Position numbers and translations under genes: made by a program. From contig JACRNV010000005.1 of NCBI GenBank assembly GCA_016214785.1, positions 1-64,000 of the forward strand: a stretch of 64,000 bases of DNA, written 5' to 3'. This document shows, in pieces, positions 37,090 to 46,136 of this stretch. Every line of letters begins with the position of its first letter. Position 1 is the first letter of the stretch. Under the pieces are notes generated by a model. It was not told where the DNA came from. It made no database searches and saw only the letters and a program-made list of their open reading frames with translations. The stretch comes from Methanobacteriota archaeon. Its GTDB lineage: Archaea > Thermoplasmatota > Thermoplasmata > SG8-5 > JACRNV01.

Positions 37090-38470
37090 GGGCGCCCCCC
37101 CTGTACCTCGGGTGGTAGGTGTCGATGGTCCTGCGGTCTATCTTGGTGAGCGAGTCCTCGGGGAGGTTGGCCAGGAGGCCCCAGCACGCGTCCAGGGTAT
37201 CGTGGATGCCGCGGTTCTCGTCGCGCCCCTGGCGCACGAGCGTCTTCTCGAAGCCGTCGGCGAACTCGAGGAAGAGGCGGTCCCTCTCGGACAGCGATTC
37301 CTTCCCGATGATGGCCACGAGCCCCCGAAGGTCGCGCCCTTCCGCATATGCGGCGTAGCACTGGTCCGAGACCTGCTTGTGGTCGGCGCGCGTCATCTTC
37401 GGACCTATCCCCGCGTCCATGAGCCTGGAGAGCGAGCCGCCGATATCTATTGGCGGGTAGATGCCCCCGCGCTGCAGGTCCCTGGAGACGATGAGCTGCC
37501 CCTCGGTGATGTAGGCCGTGAGGTCGGGTATCGGGTGGTTGATGTCGTCGTCGGGCATCGTCAGGATGGGTATCTGCGTGATGGACCCGCGCTTGCCGTG
37601 AATCCTGCCAGCCCTCTCGTATATCGAGGCAAGGTCTGTGTACATGTATCCCGGATACCCGCGCCTGCCCGGCACTTCCTCCCTGGCCGAGCCTATCTGG
37701 CGCAGGGCCTCGCAGTAGTTCGTTATATCGGTCAGGATGACTAGCACGTGCATCTCCTTCTCGAACGCCAGGTACTCCGCCGCTGTCAGCGCCATCCGCG
37801 GCGTGACCATGCGCTCCACGACGGGGTCGTTGGCGAGGTTGAGGAAGAGCACTGCCCTTTTCAAAGCACCGGTGCGCTCGAAGTCGGCCGTGAACTCCTG
37901 CGCCTCCTCGTGGGTGATGCCCATCGCGCCGAAGACGACGGCGAAGTCCTCAGCGCCTGCGAGGACGCGCGCCTGCCGCGCTATCTGGAGCGCGACCTGG
38001 TTGTGGCTCAGGCCCGAGCCCGAGAAGATGGGCAGCTTCTGCCCCCTGACGAGGGTGTTCATACCGTCTATGGTCGAGATGCCGGTCTGAATGAACTCGC
38101 TGGGCCTCACCCTCGCGTACGGGTTGATCGCGCTGCCCAGGATGTCCAGCTCCTTCTCCGGCACTATCGGCGGGCCGTTGTCCCGCACGTCGCCCGAGCC
38201 GGAGAAGACCCGCCCGACCATCTCCCCCGAGACGCCGAGGCGTATCGTCTTCCCCAGGAAACGAACCCTGGAATTGAAGTCTATTCCGGAGGAGCCCTCG
38301 AAGACCTGGACGACCACGATGTCCTTCGAGGAATCGAGGACCTGCCCGCGCTTTACGGTGCCGTCGGGGAGCATGAACTGGACGAGCTCGCCGAACGCCA
38401 CGTTGCCCACGCCCTCGACGAAGACGAGCGGCCCCGCTATCCTGGAGATCGTCCTGTACTCCTTCCTCAC
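37079..38470 (-). CDS. atpB: A-type ATP synthase subunit B
   Basis: A 463-residue non-catalytic subunit that alternates with subunit A in the A3B3 head and regulates nucleotide binding. The start is a GTG (reading [20 protein letters not shown] next) inside a GTGA overlap with the atpA stop. Family blocks are visible: [44 protein letters not shown], and the later [11 protein letters not shown]. The classical P-loop is altered, as expected for subunit B ([10 protein letters not shown]). A longer upstream frame is only the overlapping atpA region. Confidence 0.95.
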   Translation of the reverse strand: MRKEYRTISRIAGPLVFVEGVGNVAFGELVQFMLPDGTVKRGQVLDSSKDIVVVQVFEGSSGIDFNSRVRFLGKTIRLGVSGEMVGRVFSGSGDVRDNGPPIVPEKELDILGSAINPYARVRPSEFIQTGISTIDGMNTLVRGQKLPIFSGSGLSHNQVALQIARQARVLAGAEDFAVVFGAMGITHEEAQEFTADFERTGALKRAVLFLNLANDPVVERMVTPRMALTAAEYLAFEKEMHVLVILTDITNYCEALRQIGSAREEVPGRRGYPGYMYTDLASIYERAGRIHGKRGSITQIPILTMPDDDINHPIPDLTAYITEGQLIVSRDLQRGGIYPPIDIGGSLSRLMDAGIGPKMTRADHKQVSDQCYAAYAEGRDLRGLVAIIGKESLSERDRLFLEFADGFEKTLVRQGRDENRGIHDTLDACWGLLANLPEDSLTKIDRRTIDTYHPRYRGGAPAD

Positions 38471-40203
38471 TGGATCACCTCCATCTTGCGGAACTCGTCC
38501 TCCATCTGCGCGACCGTCCTGGCGATCTCGTCGTCGGCGTCCTTCTCGTACTTGGCCTTGGACAGCCGCTCGCGCGACTGGAGCGACGACACCTGCTGCA
38601 CGGGGACGCCGAGCTTCACGGCCTTCTCCCCCAGTCCCCCGAATCGCCTGATGGCGTTCAGGAGCGCGTACTGGCGCTGCATGGGGCAGAATGTGTCCAC
38701 ATCGTGATAGGCGTTCTGCTGCAGGAAGTACTCGCGTATCATCCTCGCCACGACCAGCAGGAGCCGCTGCTCTTCGGGCAGGGCATCGGAGCCGACGAGC
38801 TGCACGACCTCCTGCAATTCCGCTTCGCGCTGCAGCACCCCCATCGCCCACGCCGAGAGGGCGCGCCAATCAGATTTAACGTTCTTGGTGAACCAGTCCT
38901 CGAGCTTGTCCGCGTAGAGGCTGTAGCTCGTGAGCCAGTTGATCGACGGGAAGTGCCTGCGCTCCCTGAGCTTCGTGTCCAGCGCCCAGAAGACCTTGAC
39001 GAACCTGAGAGTGCCCTGGGTGACTGGCTCCGAGAAGTCTCCGCCGGGCGGCGAGACGGCGCCGATGGTGGAAATCGAGCCCTCCTTGCCCGAGAGAGCC
39101 TTGACGCGCCCGGCCCTCTCATAGAATTCCGCAAGCCTGGACGACAGGTAGGCGGGATAGCCCTCCTCGCCGGGCATCTCCTCGAGCCTGGAGGATATCT
39201 CGCGCATGGCCTCGGCCCATCTGGACGTGCTGTCGGCCATGAGCGCGACGTCGTAGCCCATGTCCCTGAAATATTCCGCGATCGTGATTCCGGTATAGAC
39301 AGACGCCTCCCGCGCTGCGACGGGCATGTTGGACGTGTTCGCGATGAGCACCGTGCGCTGCATCAGCGGAGCGCCAGTCCTCGGGTCCAGGAGTCTGGGA
39401 AATGCCTCGAGGACTTCCGTCATCTCATTTCCCCTCTCGCCGCATCCGACGTAGACGACGACGTCCGCGTCGCTCCACTTGGCGAGCTGGTGCTGGGTGA
39501 CGGTCTTGCCAGTCCCGAAACCGCCCGGGATGGCCGCGGTGCCCCCCTTGGCGAGCGGGAAGAACGTGTCGAGCACCCTCTGGCCCGTGACCATCGGGAA
39601 CTCGGGCGGCAGCTTGTCCCGCACCGGGCGCGGGACGCGCACGGGCCATCGCTGCATCATGGAGATCGTGGAGCCGCCCTCTAATATGCACACGACGGCC
39701 TCGACGTTGAACGTCCCCTCGCGGATGTCCGCGACCTTTCCCGATATCCCCGCTGGGACGAGTATCCTGTGCGAGAAGTGCTTCGTTTCTTGGACGGACC
39801 CGATGACGGCGCCGGGCGCGACCGCGTCCCCCCTCTTCAGCGTCGGGACAAAGTGCCACTGCGCGCTCCTGCTGAGGCCGGGGGCGGTCAGGCCCCTCGA
39901 AATGTACTCGCCGGACTTCTCTACAAGGACTGGGAGAGGCCTCTGAACGCCGTCATATATGGAGGAAAGCAATCCCGGGCCAAGCTCCACTGCGAGCGGC
40001 GCCCCCGTCTCCTCGACGGGCTCGCCGGGGCGCAGCCCGATGGTCTCCTCGTACACCTGGACGACCGTGCGCTCCCCCTCTATCCTGATGACCTCGCCCA
40101 TGAGGCGCTCGTTCCCGACTAGGACGACGTCGTTCATCCTCGGCCTTATGCCCGTCGCGGTCACCACTGGACCGGCAATCCTGAAAATCTGCCCGGTTGC
40201 CAT
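38467..40203 (-). CDS. atpA: A-type ATP synthase catalytic subunit A
   Basis: A 578-residue catalytic subunit with the Walker A motif GGFGTGKT at residues 227-234, the GERGNEM block and the [18 protein letters not shown] Walker B-like region. The A-type non-homologous insertion region follows the N-terminal barrel. It starts directly after the atpF stop. No intein is present at the P-loop, which is an intein site in some archaeal atpA genes. It works in ATP synthesis or proton/sodium pumping at the cytoplasmic membrane. Confidence 0.96.
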   Translation of the reverse strand: MATGQIFRIAGPVVTATGIRPRMNDVVLVGNERLMGEVIRIEGERTVVQVYEETIGLRPGEPVEETGAPLAVELGPGLLSSIYDGVQRPLPVLVEKSGEYISRGLTAPGLSRSAQWHFVPTLKRGDAVAPGAVIGSVQETKHFSHRILVPAGISGKVADIREGTFNVEAVVCILEGGSTISMMQRWPVRVPRPVRDKLPPEFPMVTGQRVLDTFFPLAKGGTAAIPGGFGTGKTVTQHQLAKWSDADVVVYVGCGERGNEMTEVLEAFPRLLDPRTGAPLMQRTVLIANTSNMPVAAREASVYTGITIAEYFRDMGYDVALMADSTSRWAEAMREISSRLEEMPGEEGYPAYLSSRLAEFYERAGRVKALSGKEGSISTIGAVSPPGGDFSEPVTQGTLRFVKVFWALDTKLRERRHFPSINWLTSYSLYADKLEDWFTKNVKSDWRALSAWAMGVLQREAELQEVVQLVGSDALPEEQRLLLVVARMIREYFLQQNAYHDVDTFCPMQRQYALLNAIRRFGGLGEKAVKLGVPVQQVSSLQSRERLSKAKYEKDADDEIARTVAQMEDEFRKMEVIQ

Positions 40204-40515
40204 TCAACCACCCCTGTCCGAACTGAACAAATCGACGCCGACGACGCTCCTGACCCTCTCTCTCAGCGACGGGTCCTCCTCCGCGCTGACGGCGACTATG
40301 ACCGGCCTCACGCTCTCCGCGGCCTTCTGCCTTGTCTCCTGGCTCAGGCCGGCGAGCGCGTCGCCGCTGAGTATTATGATGCCCAGTGCGTCGTCCTTCA
40401 GGGCGTCGGCCACCGCGCGCTCGAGCGTCTCTCCCGGGGCCTCGCGCACCGAGACGCCGGCGAGCCTGAACCCGAGCGTGAAGGACTCCGAGCCTATGGC
40501 GAGCATCCTGGTCAT
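40204..40515 (-). CDS. atpF: A-type ATP synthase subunit F
   Basis: A 103-residue subunit of the central stalk. MLAIGSESFTLGFRLAGV is the typical opening, followed by IIILSGDALAGL and RPVIVAV, a small alpha/beta fold. The start ATG at 40515 was chosen because it overlaps the atpC stop with ATGA; a longer frame runs back into atpC. It is between atpC and atpA in the usual archaeal order. Confidence 0.93.
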   Translation of the reverse strand: MTRMLAIGSESFTLGFRLAGVSVREAPGETLERAVADALKDDALGIIILSGDALAGLSQETRQKAAESVRPVIVAVSAEEDPSLRERVRSVVGVDLFSSDRGG

Positions 40516-41573
40516 ATCACGAGCAACTCCATTATCTCGTCGCGGTCGAGGCCGCTCTCCTTCCCCCTCGATACGATGCGCAGGTTCTCGACCTCCCTGC
40601 GCTTGGCCATTAGATAGTGCAACACTGGCAAGCTTGAGAGCGGGTGCAGGTGCGAGAGCTTGGACGACTGCCTCATCAGGTACCTCTCGCACGCCCTTAT
40701 CATCGGGCCGGCCTCGCCCAACGCCTCCATAGCCTGCGCGCCCCCCGATATCTCCTCGTAGAACGACAGCTCCTTGATGGCCTCGAGGAACCTCGGAGGG
40801 GACATGGAGGCGAGCTCGGCGAACCTCTTGATCGTAATCTCCCTCCCGGCGTCCAGCGCGAACCGCTCCGGCTCGGGGGGCATTTCATGCGCGTGCAGCT
40901 CCTCGCGCTTGAGCTTGAGCAGTGTCATGACGTTCAGCACGTCAATCTCCCTGTGGACGTACTGCCTGAAGAAGAAGTGCGCCTTGTCGTGCTGGGCGAT
41001 GTTCCTCAGCAGGTTCGCGTAATAGGTTTTGTCCAGGGCGTTCTCCAACGGCATCAGGTTCCCGTCGCCGTGGGCGTCGAGTGCGTCCTTCAGCGGCGAA
41101 TGCATCTCAGTGCCTTTCAGCCCTTCGACTACATCGGACACGCCCTGCTGCGCGGCCTCGATGAGCCCTTCGAGCTGAAGCAAGCCGCCCGGTATCGTCT
41201 CCTTCCTCAGCTCGTCCTTCGAGGCCTTGTGGGACGCGCCCCTGAGGATCGTCTTGACGTTCCATAAATCGATCCTGCGCACGTATGTGTAGACGACGTC
41301 CCTCAGCTCCCCCTGGCAGAAGCCAAGGACCTTCTTGTATGTGGCGGCAAGGTTCCCGTATGTCGCCCTCTCGACTAGCTCCGCGCCCGAGAACCTGGTC
41401 GCCAGGGACTCGACCTCCTGCCTGTACTGCGAGTGGCCGATGAACTCCCCGACCTCGGGCAGGCTCATCGTGGCCAGCTTCAGGTAGTCGTCCCTCTTCA
41501 GCAGGTTCGCTCCCCTGGCCTTCACCCTCGCGCAGGCGTAGGCGTAGTTCCCCGCGCCGCTGAACATCCTCAC
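40512..41573 (-). CDS. atpC: A-type ATP synthase subunit C
   Basis: A 353-residue helical subunit that connects the central stalk to the rotor ring. Three repeated helical modules of the V-type AC39/VMA6 family are seen (ANLLRNIAQHDKAHFFFRQYVHREIDVLN). The start is a GTG at 41573 in a GTGA overlap with atpE, or an ATG at 41567; both are compatible with the conserved FSGAGNYAYACARVKA opening. It is transcribed with its neighbours. Confidence 0.93.
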   Translation of the reverse strand: MRMFSGAGNYAYACARVKARGANLLKRDDYLKLATMSLPEVGEFIGHSQYRQEVESLATRFSGAELVERATYGNLAATYKKVLGFCQGELRDVVYTYVRRIDLWNVKTILRGASHKASKDELRKETIPGGLLQLEGLIEAAQQGVSDVVEGLKGTEMHSPLKDALDAHGDGNLMPLENALDKTYYANLLRNIAQHDKAHFFFRQYVHREIDVLNVMTLLKLKREELHAHEMPPEPERFALDAGREITIKRFAELASMSPPRFLEAIKELSFYEEISGGAQAMEALGEAGPMIRACERYLMRQSSKLSHLHPLSSLPVLHYLMAKRREVENLRIVSRGKESGLDRDEIMELLVI

Positions 41574-42130
41574 AGGCCCAGCTCCCGCGCCACCTTGGGC
41601 AGGCTGCCGGCCCAGGCGTCCTCGAGCATCGCCTCGTATGTCATGGTCAGGCTCACCTTGCCGTCATGGCTCTCGAGCACGACGCCGCCTGCGCCGTCCA
41701 GGTCGGCGACGACCTGCGCGCCCTTGGAGCGCGCCCGCACGAGAGCCTCGTCGGCCTTGACGCACCGGATGCGCGCGCCAGGCAGCTCCCTGAGCCCCTT
41801 CTCGATGAGGAGCGAGAGCATCCGCTCCCTGTGCTGCCCCTGCGTCCCGGCCAGCTGCCTCAGGGAGCGCTCCCTGACCTGGTCGTGGAGCCTGCGCTTC
41901 GCGTCCATGACGAGCTTGTTCCCCTCGGTCTCGGCCGCTGCCATCTCCGTCTCCCTGAGCCTCTGGGCGTCCGACTCGGCCCGCGCCCGCTCCTTCTCGA
42001 TGAGCGCTTTCGCCTCCGCGTCCGCCTCGCTCAGGATGTGGAGGGCCTCCTTGCCCCCTTTCTTGGCGATGGCATCGGCCTTCTGCTGGCCCTCGCGCCG
42101 CACTTCCTCTATCACTTCCTCCAGGGTCAT
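41570..42130 (-). CDS. atpE: A-type ATP synthase subunit E
   Basis: A 186-residue peripheral-stalk subunit. The N-terminal two thirds is a long charged coiled coil (EEVRREGQQKADAIAKKGGKEA, IEKERARAESDAQRLRE) that pairs with subunit H. The C-terminal domain carries GGVVLESHDGKVSLTMTYEA, which contacts the head. Length and order fit the family. Its end overlaps the atpC start. Confidence 0.92.
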   Translation of the reverse strand: MTLEEVIEEVRREGQQKADAIAKKGGKEALHILSEADAEAKALIEKERARAESDAQRLRETEMAAAETEGNKLVMDAKRRLHDQVRERSLRQLAGTQGQHRERMLSLLIEKGLRELPGARIRCVKADEALVRARSKGAQVVADLDGAGGVVLESHDGKVSLTMTYEAMLEDAWAGSLPKVARELGL

Positions 42131-42137
42131 CTCTCAC

Positions 42138-42353
42138 CTAGATCTTGAAGTACAGCAGGAAGGCCAGCGCGAGCCCGAATATCAAGATCGTCTCCGGCAG
42201 GGCGAAGAAGAATATCCCCCTGCCCATGAACTTCTTGTCCTCGGCCACGACGCCTACCACCGCTGCGCCTATGTTCCCCTGCGCGATGCCCGTTCCCAGC
42301 GCGGCCAGCCCCAATGCGATGCCGGCCCCGATTGCTACCAATCCAGCTTCCAT
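42138..42353 (-). CDS. atpK: A-type ATP synthase proteolipid (c) subunit
   Basis: A 71-residue, two-helix rotor subunit. The helices are glycine- and alanine-rich (VAIGAGIALGLAALGTGIAQG and FFFALPETILIFGLALAFLLY), with the ion-binding glutamate at residue 54 in PETILIFG. It is the single-hairpin type, not the duplicated or triplicated form of some archaea. The spacing to its neighbours is 7 and 13 bp. Confidence 0.95.
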   Translation of the reverse strand: MEAGLVAIGAGIALGLAALGTGIAQGNIGAAVVGVVAEDKKFMGRGIFFFALPETILIFGLALAFLLYFKI

Positions 42354-42366
42354 TTTCTTACCTCCT

Positions 42367-44343
42367 TCATTCCTTCGTGTACCTCCTGCTTCCCGCGAAT
42401 GGGACGAAGGCGGTCCCCCCGCCCTCGTAGAACTTCTGGAAGAACTCGACGTAGTTCAGCCTGAGCGCCTGGATGCCCGACGACAGCGCGCCCAGCAGCA
42501 GGAGGAAGACGTGCGCCCCCGCGAAGAGGGCGATGCCGATAGGCACCATGTACCACACGCCCCCGAGCACCATCGGGAGAATCATCAGGTTAAACGCGAA
42601 TGCGATTGCGGCTTTGGCCACGCCTATCGCCGCGAGACGGATGTACGACATGATGCTCGACAGCATCGAGATCATCTCAAGAAGGGCGGTGTAGCCTTCG
42701 GTGATGACGAGCACGATGGCTCCGATGACCAGCAAAGGGGGTGTGAGGTACGGGATCTGAATGCCGAAGACGGGGAATGCGCTCGACTGTATATTGAACA
42801 TGAACGTGCCGGTGAGCCAGCCCCCGAGGTCGTTCTTCTCGGCCATCTTCATGACGAGGAGGAAGAAGCCGATCATCGTGAGCATCCATCCGGCCTTGGC
42901 TGCGACGTGCTTGGCCTCGTGCCTCTGGTTGTAGGCGCCTATGACAAGGCCGAGCCCCATGTGGACGACGCCCGCGAAGATGGAGAATATCATGAGGTGG
43001 ATGACGCCGCCGGCCTCGAGCTTGTGGACATAGGATGTTATCGGGATCTGTACCCCGAAGATCCCCGACCACGAGTATTCGTCGGGATGGAGCGGCGGAG
43101 GGTTGAACGGTATGCCCAGGGCATCCCCGAAGAGGAATAGACCGAAAATCGTCGCGAAAATGCCGCCGGTCATGATTATCTCCCCCACGGCCTTGCCGCC
43201 GATGCCGAAGAGCGTGCGCTTCCTCAGGAGCCATCCGAGCGTGATGAGCAGCAGGCCGTACCCGAAGTCCCCGATCATCAGGCCGAAGAAGATCGAGAAG
43301 GTGATTGCCAGGATGACAGTCGGATCGATCTCCTTTGCCAGCGGGACCGAGTACATCTTCTGCAAGAATTCAAACTGATATATCGGCCGAGGGGTGTTCA
43401 TGACCACGGGAGGCTCATCTGCCACTCCGGGCTCGAGTATCTCGACGTGCGTCGGCACTCCGGGGATGCTACCGAGCGCGGCCTTCACCCTCTCGGCGTC
43501 CTTCCACCTGACCCACCCCTCGATGACGGTGAAGTGGTCGGTCGTCCCGAATCTCAGCGGCGCCTGGAGCTTCTCGAGGCGCAAAGCCAGCACTTCCTCG
43601 GCAGCGAGGAGCTTCATGCTCCACTTGCCGCAGAGCTCCTTGGCCTGGGCGTCAAGCTCCCCGAGCCTCTTCCTCGCCTTCGGCAGCTCGGCGCGCAGGT
43701 GCCTCATGCGCTCGCCGAGCGCGCCCTTGAATGGCGGGACCTCGATGGGCTTGAAGTTCAGCGCTGTTAGAATCTCGCGCAGGCGCGCTTCGCGCCTTTT
43801 GTCGATGAGAAATGCAAACGCCCATCCACCCTTGACCTTGGCCTTGGAGACCTCGGCCCTTAGCTCGCGCAGCACAAGGGCCTCGGTGTTCTTCCTTCCG
43901 ATGCCCGCAAGCGTGACTGCATTCTCCAGGTCGAACCTGATGCCCGCCGGCAGGGCTTCCAGGGGCTCGAGCAGCGCCAGCTCGCCCTCCATGTCGTCAG
44001 TCCTGGACTCCAGTTCCCCGCGTTCCTTCGAATAGGCCGAGACGACAGAATCGACCGAGGGCATCTCGTCCCTGAGCCATGCATCGACGTCCGGATCGCT
44101 GACAACGGCCGTCGGCTCCGCTTGCTCCACGCCCAACGCCTTGAGCATTCCCCTTATCTTGACGAGCTGGCGCGACGTCTCGTCGGCGCCACGGAGGGGC
44201 GTCCCGATCCTGAAGGGCCCGTCGTTCTCCTTGAAATCTATGAGCTGCACGCATCCCAGCTTGTGAATGGCCTCTGTGGTCTGTTGCAGTTCCCGGCGCG
44301 GGAGGGCGACCCTGGCCTTCCAGAGCTTATTTGCCTTGCTCAT
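42367..44343 (-). CDS. atpI: A-type ATP synthase membrane subunit I (a subunit)
   Basis: A 658-residue subunit with a cytoplasmic N-terminal half (about 1-330, with coiled coils such as LPKARKRLGELDAQAKEL) and a C-terminal half of about seven or eight membrane helices. The ion-translocating arginine helix region is visible in SIMSYIRLAAIGVAKAAIAFAFN. The FSIFFGLMIGDFGYGLL segment is typical. It overlaps atpH by 17 bp. Confidence 0.95.
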   Translation of the reverse strand: MSKANKLWKARVALPRRELQQTTEAIHKLGCVQLIDFKENDGPFRIGTPLRGADETSRQLVKIRGMLKALGVEQAEPTAVVSDPDVDAWLRDEMPSVDSVVSAYSKERGELESRTDDMEGELALLEPLEALPAGIRFDLENAVTLAGIGRKNTEALVLRELRAEVSKAKVKGGWAFAFLIDKRREARLREILTALNFKPIEVPPFKGALGERMRHLRAELPKARKRLGELDAQAKELCGKWSMKLLAAEEVLALRLEKLQAPLRFGTTDHFTVIEGWVRWKDAERVKAALGSIPGVPTHVEILEPGVADEPPVVMNTPRPIYQFEFLQKMYSVPLAKEIDPTVILAITFSIFFGLMIGDFGYGLLLITLGWLLRKRTLFGIGGKAVGEIIMTGGIFATIFGLFLFGDALGIPFNPPPLHPDEYSWSGIFGVQIPITSYVHKLEAGGVIHLMIFSIFAGVVHMGLGLVIGAYNQRHEAKHVAAKAGWMLTMIGFFLLVMKMAEKNDLGGWLTGTFMFNIQSSAFPVFGIQIPYLTPPLLVIGAIVLVITEGYTALLEMISMLSSIMSYIRLAAIGVAKAAIAFAFNLMILPMVLGGVWYMVPIGIALFAGAHVFLLLLGALSSGIQALRLNYVEFFQKFYEGGGTAFVPFAGSRRYTKE

Positions 44344-44659
44344 TGACCAGCCCCTCCATCTCCTGCATGAGGGCCGCGACCGCGCGAGCGACCTTCTGCT
44401 CCGAGCCCTGGGTCAGCTCGTCCGCCCTCCTCTTCGCGCGCTCGACGACGGCGGCGCGCTCCTGCGCTATCCTCTTCCGCTCCAGGCCCAGGCGGGCGGC
44501 CAAGGCCTCGGCGGCCTGCCTCTGCGCGGCCTCGAGCTTGCGCATCGCGTCCCGCTTCGCCTCGCGCGTCTGCTGCTCGACCTTCTCCTCTGCAGCGCGG
44601 ATCGCCGCCGCTGTCTCCCTCTCCGCCTTGGCCAGCCGCTCGTAGACGTCCCCGTCCAT
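44327..44659 (-). CDS. atpH: A-type ATP synthase subunit H
   Basis: A 110-residue, almost wholly coiled-coil protein rich in alanine, arginine and glutamate (AEEKVEQQTREAKRDAMRK). It is the partner of subunit E in the peripheral stalk. The ATG at 44659 (MDGDVYERL) is chosen because the coiled coil begins there; an ATG at 44710 would add a proline- and glycine-rich stretch. It is first in the operon. AT-rich elements such as CTATTTTTTATG near 44708-44722 could be its promoter. Confidence 0.85.
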   Translation of the reverse strand: MDGDVYERLAKAERETAAAIRAAEEKVEQQTREAKRDAMRKLEAAQRQAAEALAARLGLERKRIAQERAAVVERAKRRADELTQGSEQKVARAVAALMQEMEGLVNEQGK

Positions 44660-44894
44660 GCCGAACCTCTCGCTCCCGGGCAGCCCGGGTAAACCCCAGA
44701 ATACTTCCACCCATAAAAAATAGTACGCAATGACGGCGCCCGATACCTCTTGAAAATGGCAGTGAAAAAGTATAATTATAACTAGGCGTATCCATATTTG
44801 GAAGGAGTTTTAAAAAACGCACCTAAGGAGCTAACTGGCTGCTAAAAAATTTTGGTTTTGGTATTCCTCTTTTTTATTTGTGTTAGAGCCGGGA
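44660..44894. promoter_or_regulatory. Upstream region of the ATPase operon
   Basis: This gap holds AT-rich TATA-like stretches on the minus strand (TATAATTATACTTTTT near 44768-44783, TACTATTTTTTATGG near 44711-44725) and a CCCGGG-CTG-CCCGGG hairpin near 44677-44691 in the likely leader of atpH. I see no gene in it. Confidence 0.4.
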
Positions 44895-45125
44895 GTCTTT
44901 TGTTCTGTTCTAACATTGACAAAAACACGAGGATTCGGGCCACTTGGTTATCTGTCCCATTGGTCAGCCGTGCGGTGGCCCCATCCATTCCCCTCTGCAT
45001 CTATTCTAGAGCATCTAGTCGTTTGTTCGGTTTCTACACTGACGGATGCACAAACGAGGATTCGGGCCACTTGGTTATCTGCCCCATTGGTCAACCGTGC
45101 GGTGGCCCCATCCATTCCCCTCTGC
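44895..45125. repeat. Two direct repeats of about 100 bp, with a 71-bp near-identical core
   Basis: The cores 44928-44998 and 45055-45125 match over 71 bp with two differences (T/C and G/A). Similarity extends leftward less well, through TTTGTTC.GTTCTA-type sequence. Each core contains GGGCCAC and, 30 nt later, GTGGCCC, so each can form a hairpin. They lie between the ATPase operon and the initiator tRNA. A short frame crossing them is not convincing. They may be tandem copies of a small structured RNA or terminator. Confidence 0.75.
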
Positions 45126-45140
45126 TTAAAAAATACTGTA

Positions 45141-45250
45141 TAGCGGGGAATGGATTTGAACCATTGATCTACGGGTTATGAGCCCGTCGGGATTTTAGGC
45201 AAAGGTTGGGGAAGAACCCCACCCTCGTTTCCTAGCTACCCCACCCCGCT
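45141..45250 (-). tRNA. Initiator tRNA-Met (CAT) with an insertion in the D loop
   Basis: On the minus strand the 7-bp acceptor stem AGCGGGG/CCCCGCT, the D arm GGGGTAGC...TCCC, the anticodon arm CGGG-CTCATAA-CCCG (anticodon CAT) and the T arm AATGG-TTCAAAT-CCATT are all present. Three consecutive G-C pairs in the anticodon stem mark the initiator form. Between the D loop (after AGCTAGGA) and TCCC are about 34 extra bases that fold into a hairpin (AGGGTGGGG, TTCTT, CCCCAACCT). This looks like a non-canonically placed archaeal tRNA intron. CCA is not encoded. Confidence 0.85.
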
Positions 45251-45311
45251 ATTTTGTACTGGTGGGCCAGGGTAATTGCGCGTCGGCACTAATAAACCTA
45301 TCGCACCCGAT

Positions 45312-45323
45312 GGCTATATATCT
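45312..45323 (+). promoter_or_regulatory. TATA box of the ThiF-like gene
   Basis: GGCTATATATCT lies about 25-30 bp upstream of the ATG at 45345, which indicates a leaderless transcript and rules out the upstream in-frame ATG at 45276. Confidence 0.6.
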
Positions 45324-45344
45324 CCGCTGCGGGATTCCGTGCCC

Positions 45345-46136
45345 ATGCCCTCGGGGACCGTGCGCGTGGGGGCGCACGACGACGACATGCACGACCGCGC
45401 GAGGCGCATCGCGTGGCTAGACTTCCCTGCGATAGAGAAGGCCAGGGTTCTCGTCGTCGGCGCCGGCGCCATCGGCAACGAGACCCTGAAGAACCTCGCG
45501 CTCGCCGGCTACCGGAATATCACCATCGTAGACATGGACCACATCGTGAAATCGAACCTCAGCAGGTGCGTGCTCTTCACTGAGATGGACGCGGGCGAGA
45601 GGCGGTTGAAGGCGGAGGTCGCCGCGGAGCGCCTGCGCGCGATGGCGCCGGGCGTCAATGCCATCGCGCACACTTCGAAGATACAAGAGATGCCGGACAC
45701 GTTCATCCGCGATCACGACATCGTGCTAGGCTGCCTGGACAACCTCGAGACGCGCCTGCACGTCAACGCGCACTGCTACGCGGCAAAGGTTCCGTACATC
45801 GATGCCGCCACGGACGGCTTCGTGGGCAAGGTCCTGGCCGTGAGCCCGCCCGGCGCGTGCCTGGAGTGCGGGACGAACCGCACCCATTCCAAGATTGTCC
45901 AGATGAGGTTCAGCTGCACGGGCGCCGACGTCTCGTTCCACGCCCCCAAGATGGCGGCGGAAATAACTACGACGAGCGTTGTATCCGCTGTACAAGTAAG
46001 GGAGGCGCTGAAATTCACTTCCGGGAAGCGCGAGGCGGTGATGTCAAACATGTTCTATTACGACGGCCTCAGGAACGTCTCGGACGTCCTGGAGGTGCCG
46101 CTCAATCCGGCGTGCCCGAACCATCCACCTTCCTGA
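45345..46136 (+). CDS. ThiF/MoeB/UbaA-family E1-like adenylyltransferase
   Basis: A 263-residue member of the E1-like superfamily that adenylates the C-terminus of ubiquitin-like or sulphur-carrier proteins. The nucleotide-binding loop VLVVGAGAIGNE is followed by IVDMDHIVKSNLSRC, a family hallmark with the aspartate and arginine contacts. CLDNLETRLHVN and IDAATDGFVGKV follow. A CLECG pair suggests half of the usual zinc site; the partner cysteines may be in NPACPNHP at the end. In archaea such proteins serve tRNA thiolation, molybdopterin or thiamine synthesis, or SAMP conjugation; the pathway cannot be told from the sequence. The 3' end overlaps nadC convergently by 35 bp. Confidence 0.85.
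   Translation: MPSGTVRVGAHDDDMHDRARRIAWLDFPAIEKARVLVVGAGAIGNETLKNLALAGYRNITIVDMDHIVKSNLSRCVLFTEMDAGERRLKAEVAAERLRAMAPGVNAIAHTSKIQEMPDTFIRDHDIVLGCLDNLETRLHVNAHCYAAKVPYIDAATDGFVGKVLAVSPPGACLECGTNRTHSKIVQMRFSCTGADVSFHAPKMAAEITTTSVVSAVQVREALKFTSGKREAVMSNMFYYDGLRNVSDVLEVPLNPACPNHPPS

Noticed and set aside
44880-45143. A short plus-strand frame across the direct repeats near the initiator tRNA
   Set aside because: Both repeat copies are read in different frames and show no coding-like pattern; the repeats look non-coding.
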